Positions 50,406-62,196 of a stretch of DNA of 64,000 nt are shown here, in pieces. Location of the stretch: NCBI GenBank assembly GCA_916700875.1, contig CAKAKS010000004.1:12854534-12918533 (forward strand), in the 5' to 3' direction. The first letter of the stretch is position 1. Each line of letters begins with the position of its first letter. Under the pieces are notes generated by a model. It searched no databases. It was not told the DNA's origin and saw only the letters and a list, made by a program, of their open reading frames with translations. Source of the stretch: Sebastes aleutianus. Its lineage: Eukaryota > Chordata > Actinopteri > Perciformes > Sebastidae. The position numbers and the translations under genes were made by a program.

Positions 50406-52701
50406 TGTACGTAAAGGAGCAGTCAACGATTGTATTCCAATACACTTTTTGTCAAATTCAGCAAATAATAGCAAACCCCACGGTCTGATAGCTATCTGTT
50501 CTTTGTGTGCGCTGAAAAAAAAGATGGTGTTCATACACAGTCCTGGTTCTGTAAATGGGAAACAAACAATGTGGCTTAACTTTGCCAGCTATAGCTGTTG
50601 AATACTTTGCTGATAAAGACAAAAAGAGAATAGAGAAGTGTGACAAGCGCTAATGCCGAGGGAGTCGAGACATCAGTTAGGTTATCAAGAGGCACTGTCT
50701 GAACAAACACACAACATCTAACAGTAATAACATAAATTAAAGCAAATACAAGAAGGAAAAATAGTCTGCATGTCAGATCGTGTAACACATGAGCATGTTT
50801 CAGCTGCTGAAACAAGCTAATTTGACTGTCAGTTTGCATCTAATATCTACTTTGGAAACTTTTGCTTTTAAAACATTTAACAAGTCCTCATAACTCAATA
50901 AGGCTACAAACACAGAGCCTGATTGCTTTTATGAAGAACTGTTGCCTCATCAATGCCTGCCTGCCACGGCATCAACATTAATTTGCTCATCTTTTTGCAG
51001 TAAACATCAGTAATAACAGCCTGAGGGGCATAAATTCTTTTTTGATCATTCATGACAGCTCGGTGGGAGAAACATTTTACAGCCCAGTAATTTGGGAATA
51101 CACCATCTTTGCTTTGAAACTGATTCTGGGAAAAATAAGTAGAGTTTCAAGCGGCGCAGACCGACGGCTGCTTTCTGGTTAGTGAGGCAACCTTGCTATG
51201 CTCCTCAGAGTACCGCTAAGATGTTTAGTGCTCCAAGTAAAGCAGCCTAATCACTCGTGGCATCCGCTCAAGAACACAAAACCACCGAGGATCACCGTTC
51301 AAGTCTGAAGAAAGACATCAAATCTCCACAACAAAATAGCTGATGCTGAGGCCTGGTAGGTAGTCAAAATAGCATATTTGTGTTTACCAAATCATAGGGT
51401 ACAACCACACTTAAAACGCAGCATAAAACATATTTTAGATTTTGCTTTGACATTAGATAGACTGGAGTTTTAATAGTAAAACTCCCCCCTGCATTCCTGC
51501 TGAAACAACACAAAGCAGACACACTGATCTGGCCACACATTTGATGGCCAGACCCCCACGGAGGCCCGTCACAAGTTAACCGAACCAAATCCCCTCTGAC
51601 TACAGGCTGTCACAGGGAGGGGAGGGAGGGAGTGAAGGACAAGGAGGTGAGGAGGAGGAGGAGCGGGCCAGCACTTGTCGCATGTTAAGTAAGAAGCTGT
51701 GACACCGGAGCAGAGCCTTGAGGCCCAGACCGACTGAACCCCGCAGACCTGACAGCCCGCAAGCAGAAAATACAAGACAAGCATCTTCCTCCTTACAGCC
51801 CCTGACTGGGCCTTAATAAACCCTACAGCTGGAAATCCTGTAAAGAAACAACTACAGCTGAAAACATGTTTAAAACGCATGCTTCCACTTTTCAATCGGA
51901 TGTCGCAACAGACTTCAAGTACAATCGGTCAGGACGGACAGTTTCTGTGTTTTGCTGAAGCTTTGACTTCAAATGCACGAACATATCAGTGATAATAATT
52001 GCTGTCCTTACTAACTTGATTAACTAGCAAGACAAAGACTGATCTTAAGGATTGTTTTTGGCCAAATCAATCAATTAAAAATTGATAAAAAATTAATCCT
52101 TCTGCAAGTAAAGCTATCCTAGTTCACCAACAACATTGACCAAGAAGTATTTTGTGCAGATTTACGGTTATTTTCTGCAAAACATTTAGACTAAAACAAA
52201 CTTAAATTAGTCTAAAATGCTGAAGTCACCAGCTGATTTGTTTTAAAACAAGAATGTTGTGAAAGGGTTTAGAAAATGCACATGATGGCTATATACAGTA
52301 CAAGATATAAGGCTAATAGATTGATGCTAAAGCTACATGTCCCAAGCAAAAAGTCAGCATGCTCACCAGTTTTAAACTGTGTGATATCTTAACATTGTGG
52401 CTCCTTCATGGTGAATGCTCCGGTCCTGAACAGGTATGAACAGGAGTATCGCTCTTATTATTTATCGTAAAGTAGCAAAGGTGTATGAGGATGTAGAAGG
52501 GAGATTTGAACCCGAGCCATTTACAATATATAGTGTCTTTGTCAGTTGAGCCAGCTGCACACCACTATATCTGGTCATTTCTGCTCACAGGCAAATGTCA
52601 TCCCTCCTTATCAGCTCCTCTCAAATCACCCTGTAGCCTAAGTGTCGCCTTATATGTGTAAAAATACTAGAAAAAGAGCTAGCGGGGGAATCCCATCTCA
52701 C
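50406..52701. other. intronic stretch next to the first coding exon
   Basis: A purine-rich block lies at 51610-51665. No repeat ends or further exons recognised. Confidence 0.35.
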
Positions 52702-52811
52702 CTCAGCCTCTCCTCCTCCTTCTTTCGCAGCTTCATGTCCCGCTGGACCACTTTCAACACGTGCTCGGCCTCGTCGTCCGTCAGGCCCGACAGGTCCAGC
52801 TTCCGGCCCAT
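52702..52811 (-). CDS. myrip: MyRIP first coding exon: start codon and N-terminal Rab27-binding helix
   Basis: The exon encodes 36 residues beginning MGRKLDLSGLTDDEAEHV and ending LRKKEEERL, plus two bases (AG) that combine with T at 1954 to make Ser37. The MG(R/K)KLDLS.LTD start and the charged RKKEEERL helix are the N-terminal half of the Rab-binding domain shared by MyRIP and melanophilin; the R at position 3 and the zinc-finger exon favour MyRIP. The ATG at 52811 has A at -3 and G at +4, a strong initiation context, and there is no upstream ATG in the exon. The donor is CTGAG|GTGAGA, a good consensus. Third codon positions are mostly G or C, unlike the AT-rich surroundings. Confidence 0.95.
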
Positions 52812-52908
52812 CGTTCCTGGCCTCGCCACGCTGAGACTGCTGGTCCAAGGGGGGAGGGCGAGGAGGGGCGCGGGCACTGCTGCTCTGGGGGCCGAGGCTG
52901 AGACAACC
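52812..52908 (-). other. myrip: myrip 5' untranslated part of the first coding exon
   Basis: These 97 GC-rich bases lie between a consensus acceptor (tcttccaccag, AG at 52909-52910) and the start codon. They contain no ATG. The acceptor implies at least one upstream non-coding exon, which fits the candidate at 62197. If transcription instead starts locally, the acceptor would be fortuitous. Confidence 0.75.
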
Positions 52909-55019
52909 CTGGTGGAAGACAGAGGGATGGAGAAATTTAAGATGTGTTTTCTGTGGAATCAATTCACTCCTTTTGAGCTGAACATGAATATGCCTGGCAA
53001 TTAACCTGTCGGTGTTTGAAAGAACTCTTGTACTGTACACCTGGTATTCAGTCATTTACGACTTTCATCAACCTCTATTAGCTAAGGAATTACAACATCA
53101 ATAGGTCTTTGGCAAAGCTTATGGTGTAATGAACAGAAACGGACATTATGGAAACCTCCATAATGTCTGAAAATATAGTGTAGTGGTGGCTGAAAATATG
53201 TTCTTTTTACTGTTTTAGGTCATTACTAATGTGATGCGTAACGTTATGTTAACCAAGAAAACAAACACTGGCCTCCGCAAACCAAAAATAGGTCAGGGCA
53301 TCATTAAAGTCATTAGGAGATATCGAGCCATGAATGTCTGTACAAAATGGTATGCCAATCCACCCTGCAGAAATTCAATTTAGATATTGCACTGGAACAC
53401 ATTGCAACACAATTCAACAGCACCACAAACTATAGCCTCCAAAATAAGATTAGATCTTGTTTTTTTTGCATATAGCATGCAAAGCAGGCAGGTAGCTGTG
53501 AAGAGCACAAGTCTGTCTGTCAACAAACACAAACACGGTAGTTACAAGATAACAGATGTCGTGTTTCTGTTCAGCAACATTGCTTTGCAATGGGTCATCC
53601 TGTCTGGTATGTGGCACAATGCTCTAAAGTAAACATACTGTATACGACACTGGGCTGTAATCCAGCTGCAAACCTCCCATTGGTGTGTCTTCCTTATCCA
53701 AATAAAATATTCAGCTATACAGCATATTAGTCAAATCATTTGTGGACTTTTTGATAGTGGACCTTTGGACCGCACTATAATATTCATATTTTCAAGTTAG
53801 AGACTTGACATAAGTCTTGAGTCTGCCATCTGTTATTTGTGGGGTGAGACGGACGTAGGGAAAGAAGTGAGGGAGGTGTGACGGAGAGGCGAGAGAGAGA
53901 GAGAGAGAGAGAGAGAACAGAGGGATGACGGGAGGACGAGAGGAGCGGAGACAGATGAGGAGATGGACAGAAGGAGAAGGTCCATTAACTGCGGTGTCTA
54001 AACAAGATGGGAGAGCACTGGCAGTGAAGAGAGCAATGATGACTCAGAAGGCCAGACAATTATGTTCGTTCTATTATTGGGCCAATAGCTTCATCGACAG
54101 AGCGTCTCTCCTCTCGCTCAGCATATCATCAATCATTCCTCCAGTTCAGCTCATGGCCTGTCTCGTGACGGACGGCTGTTGAACTTTGTCAAATTTTTAG
54201 AAAACAAAATTGAGCTAATGATCCTGCTGATGTATGCCAACCATTCATGTTTTAAAATTTAGGAATCAATATTTGTTACTGTCAGATTCAGCTCCATTTA
54301 TTGCAAAGAAACATTGAAATATTATCAATCGCTGCTGGACTTCCTGGAACAGCTACGCAGTAAAAATAAACTTCAACCATTTGTCAAGAGTGTTTTGTCG
54401 TTTTGATGAAAAGCTTCAAGGAAACCAGAAGGAATATTGTTTTTCATTTAATTTCATCCTTACAGATATCTCCGTCAGATGCCTTTATGAGTCATTTGTA
54501 ACAGTGTGAATGTGAAATCCACAAGGGCAAATGTAAACACACACACCTACTCAATCACACACACAGTGTACACAAGTGTAAGAAAGAGCTTTTGTCACTT
54601 TCCCAGCTACAGTGGAAAATCTCTCAGTCTCCGACATCTGGTATCACACAAACACAGACTGTCACAATGCTATTCACAAACGCTCCCCCATTCAACCGCT
54701 GTGATAAGTGACCTTGCCCTCGGGAAAGGCTATCTAGTCTGACAGAATCACATCCTATACACAAAATGTTTAAATACACACTTATGTGTCCACATATACT
54801 GACTGATCCTACATATCAGAGGCCATGGACTATATTACCAGAGCCTTGAATCTTACAGAATTGTGACTTTAAATTTCACATTATTCATTTCAGTCCTAGA
54901 AATAATCAGGGCCAAAATTATACTAATATGTGTGTCCTTGATGATGTTACTTTGTTGATTGTTTTGTGTTGAATTGTTTAATTTATTATCATTAATGTGC
55001 TTAAATCAAGCCCAGAGGA
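52909..55019. other. 5' intron, proximal part
   Basis: Contains a (GA) run at 53891-53916 and nothing else recognised. Confidence 0.4.
53891..53916. repeat. (GA)13 microsatellite
   Basis: 26 bp of perfect GA. Confidence 0.95.
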
Positions 55020-55226
55020 AGTGCGGCGGGCTTTGAAGCAAATTTTCGTAGGGCCAAACGGCGGTACTACAACTTCCGTGTCCGTCACGTGATGCCATTG
55101 GGCCCAAAAAGACTTTTCCCCATAGACTTACATTGGGAAAGACACGTCTGTAACTCAACAGATAATTTTATGAGGTAAATCAACTTCCCAGTACGAACAC
55201 TTGAATAGCCCTTATTCAAAGTTATT

Positions 55227-55268
<42 letters not shown>

Positions 55269-55550
55269 ATTCAGAGTTATTTCCCTTCCTCCGTTCATGT
55301 GAATGAACCCCAGTCCGAGGCTGGACCGAGGGCTGGGAGGCGGGGTTAAAGGAAACGCTAGTGTGCTTGCTCTATGGTCCCATGGGATGCGGAAGATCTC
55401 CGGAAAATCCGGGTACCCGCGCGCCACTGAGCAACCTTCAAAGGAATGAACGGGAGCCCGCCTCAAACGCTGTATACAGTTCTCTTTATACATCTGTTAA
55501 CTTCCAAGTTTTGTGCTTGAGGACCCTCTTGAAAACAAGAGGGGGTTAAT
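55020..55550 (+). mobile_element. GC-rich dispersed repeat interrupted by an AT array
   Basis: The two halves (ttccgtgtccgtcacgtgat, catagacttacattggga, then ggatgcggaagatctccgga) resemble a common teleost repeat of unclear class. An AT-dinucleotide array at 55226-55270 sits in the middle. Confidence 0.45.
55226..55270. repeat. (AT)n array, self-complementary
   Basis: About 45 bp of TA/AT repeats with three single-base phase shifts; able to form hairpins or a cruciform. Confidence 0.9.
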
Positions 55551-57224
55551 CCTTTAATTACATTTTGAAATCAAATAAACATATATTATTAGATAAGCAA
55601 GAATGACTCAGCTCTGGTGTGAAAAAGTTGTCACCCTATAGCTTCACTGTATTATAGTAAGCAAAAGTAGCAAAACAAATGTGCTCAATCATGGCCATCA
55701 TTTGATGGTGATGAGATGATCGATACCACTCTCACGTCTATACAGGCTGGTCCAACATATTTGTCTTCATCAGCCCCTGTTTCTCTGCTAATGTATAGAG
55801 GAGATTAATGCGCCATTACTGTATGGCCATTATTGTATAGCCACAAGGGAAGGCAATTATTCAGGCCTTCTTTTTATAGTGAGTGGTGTCAAGGACAGGG
55901 ATGGAGCATCATTTACGTCTGTGAGAGTGTCTGCCTCTTAAGCTTCAGTGACGCACATACTTGGGGGCAGCGACTGTACACATAGCCGATCCATTTTGTG
56001 ACAATTTGCAACAAACATGTGCACATCAAATCTGTGCTTCTTCTACGGGGCGGTGTCACCACCCTGCAGCAACAGTAACACACCCTCAACAATAGCACAG
56101 ATGAGCTATCAGTCTGCACACAGTGGAAAAGAGAGTGGGCTATTCCAACAGACAAACCCTCCTTAAGTGACACTGATTGGAGAGTGCCTCAGTGGTTCAA
56201 TGCTTCGCCAATTTTGCTCAGCCGTCTCAGACGAGAGAGGTTGTGGGCTAAACCGAACACCATCTTGGTAAGTTGGTGCAGAAGTGAGCTGTACACATTT
56301 ACCTCCCAGAGATTCTCAGGCTGTCTTTTTTTTTTACCAACGGCTATTAGACTGCATGGATTTCTTGTTTTGACCAGAAGAACTACATTCCTGTTGATCG
56401 CACAGTCTCTGATCAGCACAATGTACATGTATGTGTGCATGTCTCAGCACATCCAATTTATCCAGCCTTATCCCCAGACAAGAATGTCAATATTAGATTA
56501 TTCTGCAAGATTACGTTCAGTGCCAACATTGTTTAGGGAGAGATTGTGCACTGTGGCAACTAAAATATGATTGAGGTATGGTTAATATTAGGCAACAAAA
56601 ACTCTTGGTAAAGGTTGGGGTTTAGTGTACCAGAAAAAGATTTAGTATGTCCCAGTACATAGTATGTCAAATGCAGTATGCCAAAAATACCAGGATGTCC
56701 TACTGCACGCTGTTGTATTTTGCAGTATGCAAGCCAGCATGCTTTGCTGGCTATTCTGACCCACAATCCTCTGTGCAGTAAATATATGAGCAAGAAGGTC
56801 AAAGTTCAAGGTGCAAAGTTATGATGAAGTATTATGTCCCAATTGTGTGCATTCTGCATGCAACAGTACAAACTTTGTAAGGGCGACTGCAGTACTAAAA
56901 GTAAAAAGGAAATTATGCAATTTGGAACGTAGCCTAAGTCACGCACCATCACCGCTACAGGTTAAACTATTTCCTGAATTGGGACTAAACCTTGGCGTTG
57001 GGCGTTAAATGTAGATGTGCGGAATTGCCCAGTATTGGAAAAAATCCTGGGGATGCTGGGCTGATGTATCAGAAACATTAGGAATTTCATCAAAAATTAT
57101 CTTTCAATGGTTGAGCCATTGAAAACAGACAACAACACGTGCACTTTGCACAAAATGTACAGTAACAGCTACTATGGACATATCCAAATTAGCACTATTA
57201 TGTACATCTGTAAATAATCCATAT
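55551..57224. other. 5' intron, middle part
   Basis: About 56575-56940 is rich in agtatg motifs (tagtatgtcccagtacatag and similar), resembling the 36634 repeat. No ends could be set. Nothing else recognised. Confidence 0.35.
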
Positions 57225-57568
57225 TAGGGCTGGGCAATATGACAATAAATATCATCAAAAAAAATGTCTATTGTATATATTTTTCTCTACATAACATTTC
57301 TACTGCGATATTTATTCCTTTTTCCTCTATAATTTCACTTAAAACTGTTATGTTTTGCACTCAAGTTCTTAAAATGAGAAAATACTTAGTATTAAACATA
57401 TTTAATACACACAGGGGTATACAAAAATAGGCTTTAACATGTGTTTTTTTCATATAGACTATTTCATTGAATTACCAGAAAACATGCTATATCGTGACAT
57501 ATATCATTATCAAGATATAAAATTACCTATATCTTGATAGAGGATTTTGGCCATATCGCCCAGCCCTA
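57225..57568. mobile_element. hAT-like MITE, tagggctgggcaatat ends
   Basis: Left end tagggctgggcaatatg and right end ccatatcgcccagccctа-type sequence (cgcccagcccta) are inverted repeats. Flanks atccatat and taccatat share 6 of 8 bases. 344 bp, very AT-rich interior, no transposase. Confidence 0.85.
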
Positions 57569-59382
57569 TACCATATTTGCCCAAATATAACATAATCCAG
57601 ATACGAAAAGTATTGTAAAATGACCCCCAGGCCCACACTTTTAGGTGTATTGTCATGCAGTACACATTTCTATTGTTGAAACTGTCGAGGCTATATAACC
57701 CCAGTGCTATATTTGCTGTAGACTCATGGTAGTCATGGCTGCAACAACTCATTTTACTCCACACGGATCTGGTGTTTCAGATTATCTCATTTTCAGAGCT
57801 GCATCCAGGGAATTATGGGGATTTAAATGACTTTGATTTGCTTTGTAAATCTATAGCCGACCACTGTACCGTAGGTACCAATCAGCCAGATGATTGGAAG
57901 TGAGTCTTGTAAAATGCTCCTCTGCAGCTCATTGTTTTATCAGTTGTAACCTTCAAACTATCCGTATGTGCATTTGTTTTGAAGACAAGCAGTTTACTGT
58001 TACTCAGTTAAAACAAACCCAACAGTTGTTACAAAATATAACAATATAGTTTTGGTCACTACTGTCACATTTTGACTGGCACTACAATGAAGTGTACCGG
58101 TGTAATACTGTAAGATTACAAGAGTTCAGACCGACTCAGTGCTCAGAGAGAAAGAGAGGGAAGAGAGGATGGCCTCAGCAGGAAAAATAGGTCATACTGA
58201 TGAATCTCTCAGGAGAATGAACAGGAACCTGTATTCCCCCCAAAGGACACACCATGTGCATCAATCAACCGCGTCACACTGATACTAAATCACTCAAAAA
58301 CACCACATCCTACACCGCGCTGCAGAGCACTGGGCTCTGCTGCCGTCCATCACTTCAGAGAGTGAGCAGAGGATGGGCGAGCTGGGGACAAGGCCCTGTT
58401 GGAGCTCTAAAAGGGCAGGTGCAGCCAAGCGCTAAATGAACTGCTTGTTTTAGACACTCTCCATTGGATCAGCGTTTCGTCACAGCCAGGGGGAAGGAGA
58501 TTGAGAGTGACTGAAATGACTGTTTGGACTGAAGGTGAATAACTGACTTCTGCAGATCTGTATTTACAGCCATTCAAAGTCTTAGAGTGTGTGGGATGCA
58601 TTTATGATTGTGAAATATGTGCTGGAGACTCTCCCACACTGCTTGAAAATATGTGGGAATAGCTCACTATAGCTTCTTTCAAACCCCAAGCTATGTTTTT
58701 GTGTGTGATGGCCTTTCTTTGTGTCTCAGGTCATTTGTCTTCCTACATCCACACGACAGCAGAAACAAGGTGTTTTTGCAACCCCGGGATATGACCAGTA
58801 TCTGTCAGAGTGACATCAAGAGGAGTTATCGGAGAGAAAAGAGAAGCAACAACAATAGTGGACAATAGAAGACTGTATTTCAGCTTCACATACTGCATCT
58901 CAACCCAAAACTGATATTCCTCCAACCGCTCCACCATCTGACTAGCTGTAAAGTAAGGATCAAAGCACATAGTGCGAACCAGTCATGAATTCAATAACGC
59001 CAATCAACCAAGGAGCCTCATTCATAGCTAACATCCTTAAGGGAAGCAGAGCAGTGTAAGTCGTTACGAACGCCATAAGCATCTGCAAATTAATTAGTTA
59101 TCGGAAATGCTTAAAGGAAATTGCAGAATATGCAGAATGTTGGCCAATATTGCCTTTATATAAAGCAATGTCAGCATAAAATACAATATGCACTGACATC
59201 ACTTTTTTAATATGTGGTAAAAGCCTCCTTGCACCACCACTGAAGCCAACTGGTTGCAGAGGATGGGGGGGGAAGCTGCAGAAGATTAAACAAAGTAAAA
59301 GTCTATGGGCATCAATGATATGTGTGGATGTTGAAATCTGGCCTATATACACCCTTTTTAACACATGGGAAGTGCATTAAAC
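57569..59382. other. 5' intron stretch, nothing recognised
   Basis: Single-copy sequence without clear repeat ends or exons. Confidence 0.35.
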
Positions 59383-60080
59383 TAGGGGTTCTCAAACTTT
59401 TTGGGGCCAGGAAAATTAGCCAATGACCCTCTCATAATCCCTAACACCGAGCAAGCATATGCCATTTGTACTCTCAGATGCTATTGGTATTATTGGTATT
59501 CTAAAACTTTTCAACCGAAATATTTCACATCTGTTTCATAGTGACAAACATAAACACATTTCAATTTGAATTATGTTAATATCACTTTGTTTTGCCCTAA
59601 TATTCAGGGTGCTTTGTAATTAGATGTGGCTTTAACTCGGCTGGCTTCATGGCTTCGTTCGCTGGCACCTGAAGACACATGACGCATTTCGGTCTCCCGT
59701 CACTGTTCTCAATAAAAATCAAACTCGATATAACTGTTGTCATATTTTCTCAATTTAGCTAGTTTGGGCTTAGCGTCACTTGACGATGTGGACTGACTGC
59801 ATGCTTGTCAGCTATTAAGCCAAGCTGAGCAGCAGCAGGAACAGCTTGTTGCGCCCTGAGTGAAGTGATGTGAAGTTGTGTCACAATCATATCAGAGTTT
59901 TTTATTGGCCCAAAGTTAACATGGGAGGGAGTAATGGACACAATATGCTTGTTTTATTGGTGGAAATGGTCCCCGTCTGTAGCACACTTTTAAATGATAC
60001 AGCACAGTTTAATACTTTATAGCACATTATTTCGCGGATGCCCAGACAGAGTTCCATGGACACCACTTTGAGAATCACTG
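59383..60080. mobile_element. hAT-like element with a perfect target duplication
   Basis: Begins taggggttctcaaact and ends tttgagaatcactg, an inverted pair. It is flanked by cattaaac at 59375-59382 and 60081-60088, identical over 8 bases (9 if the shared g is counted), the size expected of hAT insertion. 698 bp, no transposase frame. Confidence 0.88.
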
Positions 60081-60363
60081 CATTAAACCACACAGAGAGT
60101 TTAAAAGGCAATTATTTCACTGAGTAGTTAAAAAATAATCTAGGACCTTACTTGTAAATGTGATATACTTAACTCAAAATGGCAACTACATATCCAAGTT
60201 TTGGCACCAGCTGTTCCATATGACACTACATTGTGAGTAGCAACTTCTACAAATGAAGATGTTGCATCATGCATTTATATATTTATATAATTTTTACTGC
60301 CGATATTTGGGCAACAGAAGACATTTTGACACGTGGCAGTAAGAAAAGCACATGTGTAAATAA

Positions 60364-61016
60364 TAGGGCTGTCAAAGTTAACGTGATAACGCGTTAACGC
60401 AAATTTGTGTTATCAGTACTTTCTGTAACACATTAACGCAACTTGCGATTTTTAGGTTGTAGCGGGAAGATACTAGCATCATATGAAACTAGAAAAAAAC
60501 TAAGAAATCCATTGGTACCAACCATGTCATACTAGCTTTTTTTTTTTACTAGCTAAATGTTGGCGAGGAAAAACTGGCATGGTCATTTTCAAAGGGGGTC
60601 CCTCGACCTCTGACCTCAAGATATGTGAATGAAAATGGGTTCTATGGGTACCCATGAGTCTCCTCTTCACAGATATGCCCACTTTATGATAATCATATGC
60701 AGTTTGGGGCAAGTCATAGTCAAGTCAGCACACTGACACACTGGCAGCTGTTGTTGCCTGCTGGGCTTGAGTTTGCCATGTTATGATTTGAGCATATTTG
60801 TTTATGCTAAATGCAGTACCTGTGAGGGTTTCTGGACAATATTTGTAGTATTTGTATAAAGCAAGCATATTTGCCCACTCCCATGTTGATAAGAGTATTA
60901 AATACTTGACAAATCTCCCTCTAAGGTATATTTTAAACAGATAAAAAATGTGCAATTAATCATGGACAATCATGCGATTATTCGCGATTAAATATTTTAA
61001 TCAATTGACAGCCCTA
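60364..61016 (+). mobile_element. TAGGGCTGTCAA-family element, full length
   Basis: Begins tagggctgtcaaagttaacg and ends tcaattgacagcccta. 653 bp and the best-preserved copy. A DR1 motif with one mismatch lies at 60604-60616. It ends 131 bp before the unexplained exon-like segment at 61148. Confidence 0.92.
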
Positions 61017-61147
61017 TTAGCAACACTTGTACTTTTCCTACTATGACAACTTAAAATGTCTATGCTCCCAAAAAAAACAACTGTCAACCACTTTTGCTTT
61101 CTCCCTGAGCCAACACTGTGGATACTGCCACTTTAAGTAAAGCTCAG

Positions 61148-61264
61148 GATGAGGAAGAGCCCCTTGATCATTTGTCACTGTTTGACATCTACCTGCTGTG
61201 TCACATCCATCACTACCTGCCCAATTACCACTCTATGCAGAGCAAGAGAAGAGAGGCTGGCAAG
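61148..61264 (+). CDS. unassigned exon-like open segment, plus strand
   Basis: These 117 bases, exactly 39 codons, lie between ctcag and a consensus gtgagaac donor, in phase 0 at both ends. The translation starts DEEEPLDHLS, has the hydrophobic-aromatic core FDIYLLCHIHHYLP and ends QSKRREAGK. Codons such as CTG, ATC, TAC and CAC make it look like protein-coding DNA, while the sequence on both sides is AT-rich and non-coding. The frame is closed upstream by a TGA near 61106. The minus-strand frames have stops. I do not recognise the protein. Weak points: the pyrimidine tract (61091-61107) is about 40 nt from the AG with other AGs between, and no partner exon was found nearby. It could be an exon of an antisense gene, a gene relic or chance. 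Confidence 0.35.
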
Positions 61265-62196
61265 GTGAGAACGCTGCAGCTGATCTGTGAACACACACGC
61301 ACACACACACACATATGCAAGCACATTGTGACCCCAAGTGTTAAAAAATCAAAACAGATGCTAATTGAATCTTCCTCTGAGTCACTGTGCATGTGACGAA
61401 GTGTTGGGAACTACACAAACTCTAAGAATGGGTTGTATTTCTGGCTCTTTTTTTTCTTTCTTTGAATGAGATAGCTCAGAATAGCAGATTGATTCATCCA
61501 GTATGTGGGTGAATGTATTCCTAGGGGCTCCCTAAAGAGCTTCCCAAGATAACACAGCTATTGTTGTCAACAGGTGACAGTCATCATTGCTACAAAACAA
61601 AACAGAAATAAAACTGCACTGAGGCTCAGCTTACCTGCACTCACTCACAAGGGGTGGGTTGCCAAATAAGGATTTTCAGCTTGCATTCTTGTTTGGTTTA
61701 AAGGTTTGTTTTTTCCTGGAAACCATATGGCTGTTAAAACATGACTTTATTTTTTTTTAATAGCTTCTGCTAATTAAACCCAAAGATGAGTCACAACATC
61801 TGCACCTCCTAAATCTGTTTTTTTTTTAGTCTCTTCTCTATACCTGATTACATCCACCTCACATGCTGCAAAAAAAAAAAAAAAAAAAATGCAGCACTTT
61901 CCTCATTGAAAACCAGCACATATGCTTTTCATTCTGCCACAGTGGCATGATATACCATCTGTGGTGATACACGGACAGTGAATCAGGCAGCTTGCAGCAA
62001 AATCGGTAAAGGTGATTAGAGAAATATCACAGACAGAAACGCACATTTTTCATATCAAGGTATGCAAAGCTTCTAAAATCACACACATCTCCACCTGACA
62101 CCGAGGCGCACGCTTCTATCATAATAATCCCTCGCTCATTATATCACGCTAACATTCACCTATACGCTAGTGAGTTGATGTTGGAGAATCACTTAC
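61265..62196. other. 5' intron, distal part
   Basis: Contains a 20-bp A run at about 61870-61889 and a (CA) run near 61294-61312. A cag|gtaagc motif on the minus strand at 61630-61637 lacks a pyrimidine tract. Nothing else recognised. Confidence 0.35.

Larger units (their letters stand above)
1955..52701 (-). other. myrip: 50.7-kb phase-2 intron of myrip
   Basis: Bounded by gtgaga at 52701 and ggtttcag at 1955 (minus strand). It splits the Rab27-binding domain between its first helix and its zinc finger. It contains dozens of non-autonomous transposons and microsatellites, listed separately, and no protein-coding sequence I could recognise on either strand. Large early introns are typical of this gene in vertebrates (family knowledge). 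Confidence 0.9.
52909..62196 (-). other. myrip: putative 9.3-kb 5' intron of myrip
   Basis: Lies between the candidate first-exon donor at 62196 and the acceptor at 52909. It carries at least five repeat elements and one unexplained exon-like open segment on the opposite strand at 61148-61264. Its existence depends on the first-exon assignment. Confidence 0.5.

Noticed and set aside
52621..53055. 144-codon minus-strand open frame across the first coding exon
   Set aside because: It reads a different frame from MyRIP and runs through the donor, the acceptor and both introns.
61630..61637. Recursive splice site (cag|gtaagc) in the 5' intron, minus strand
   Set aside because: There is no convincing pyrimidine tract before it; such octamers occur by chance in introns of this size.
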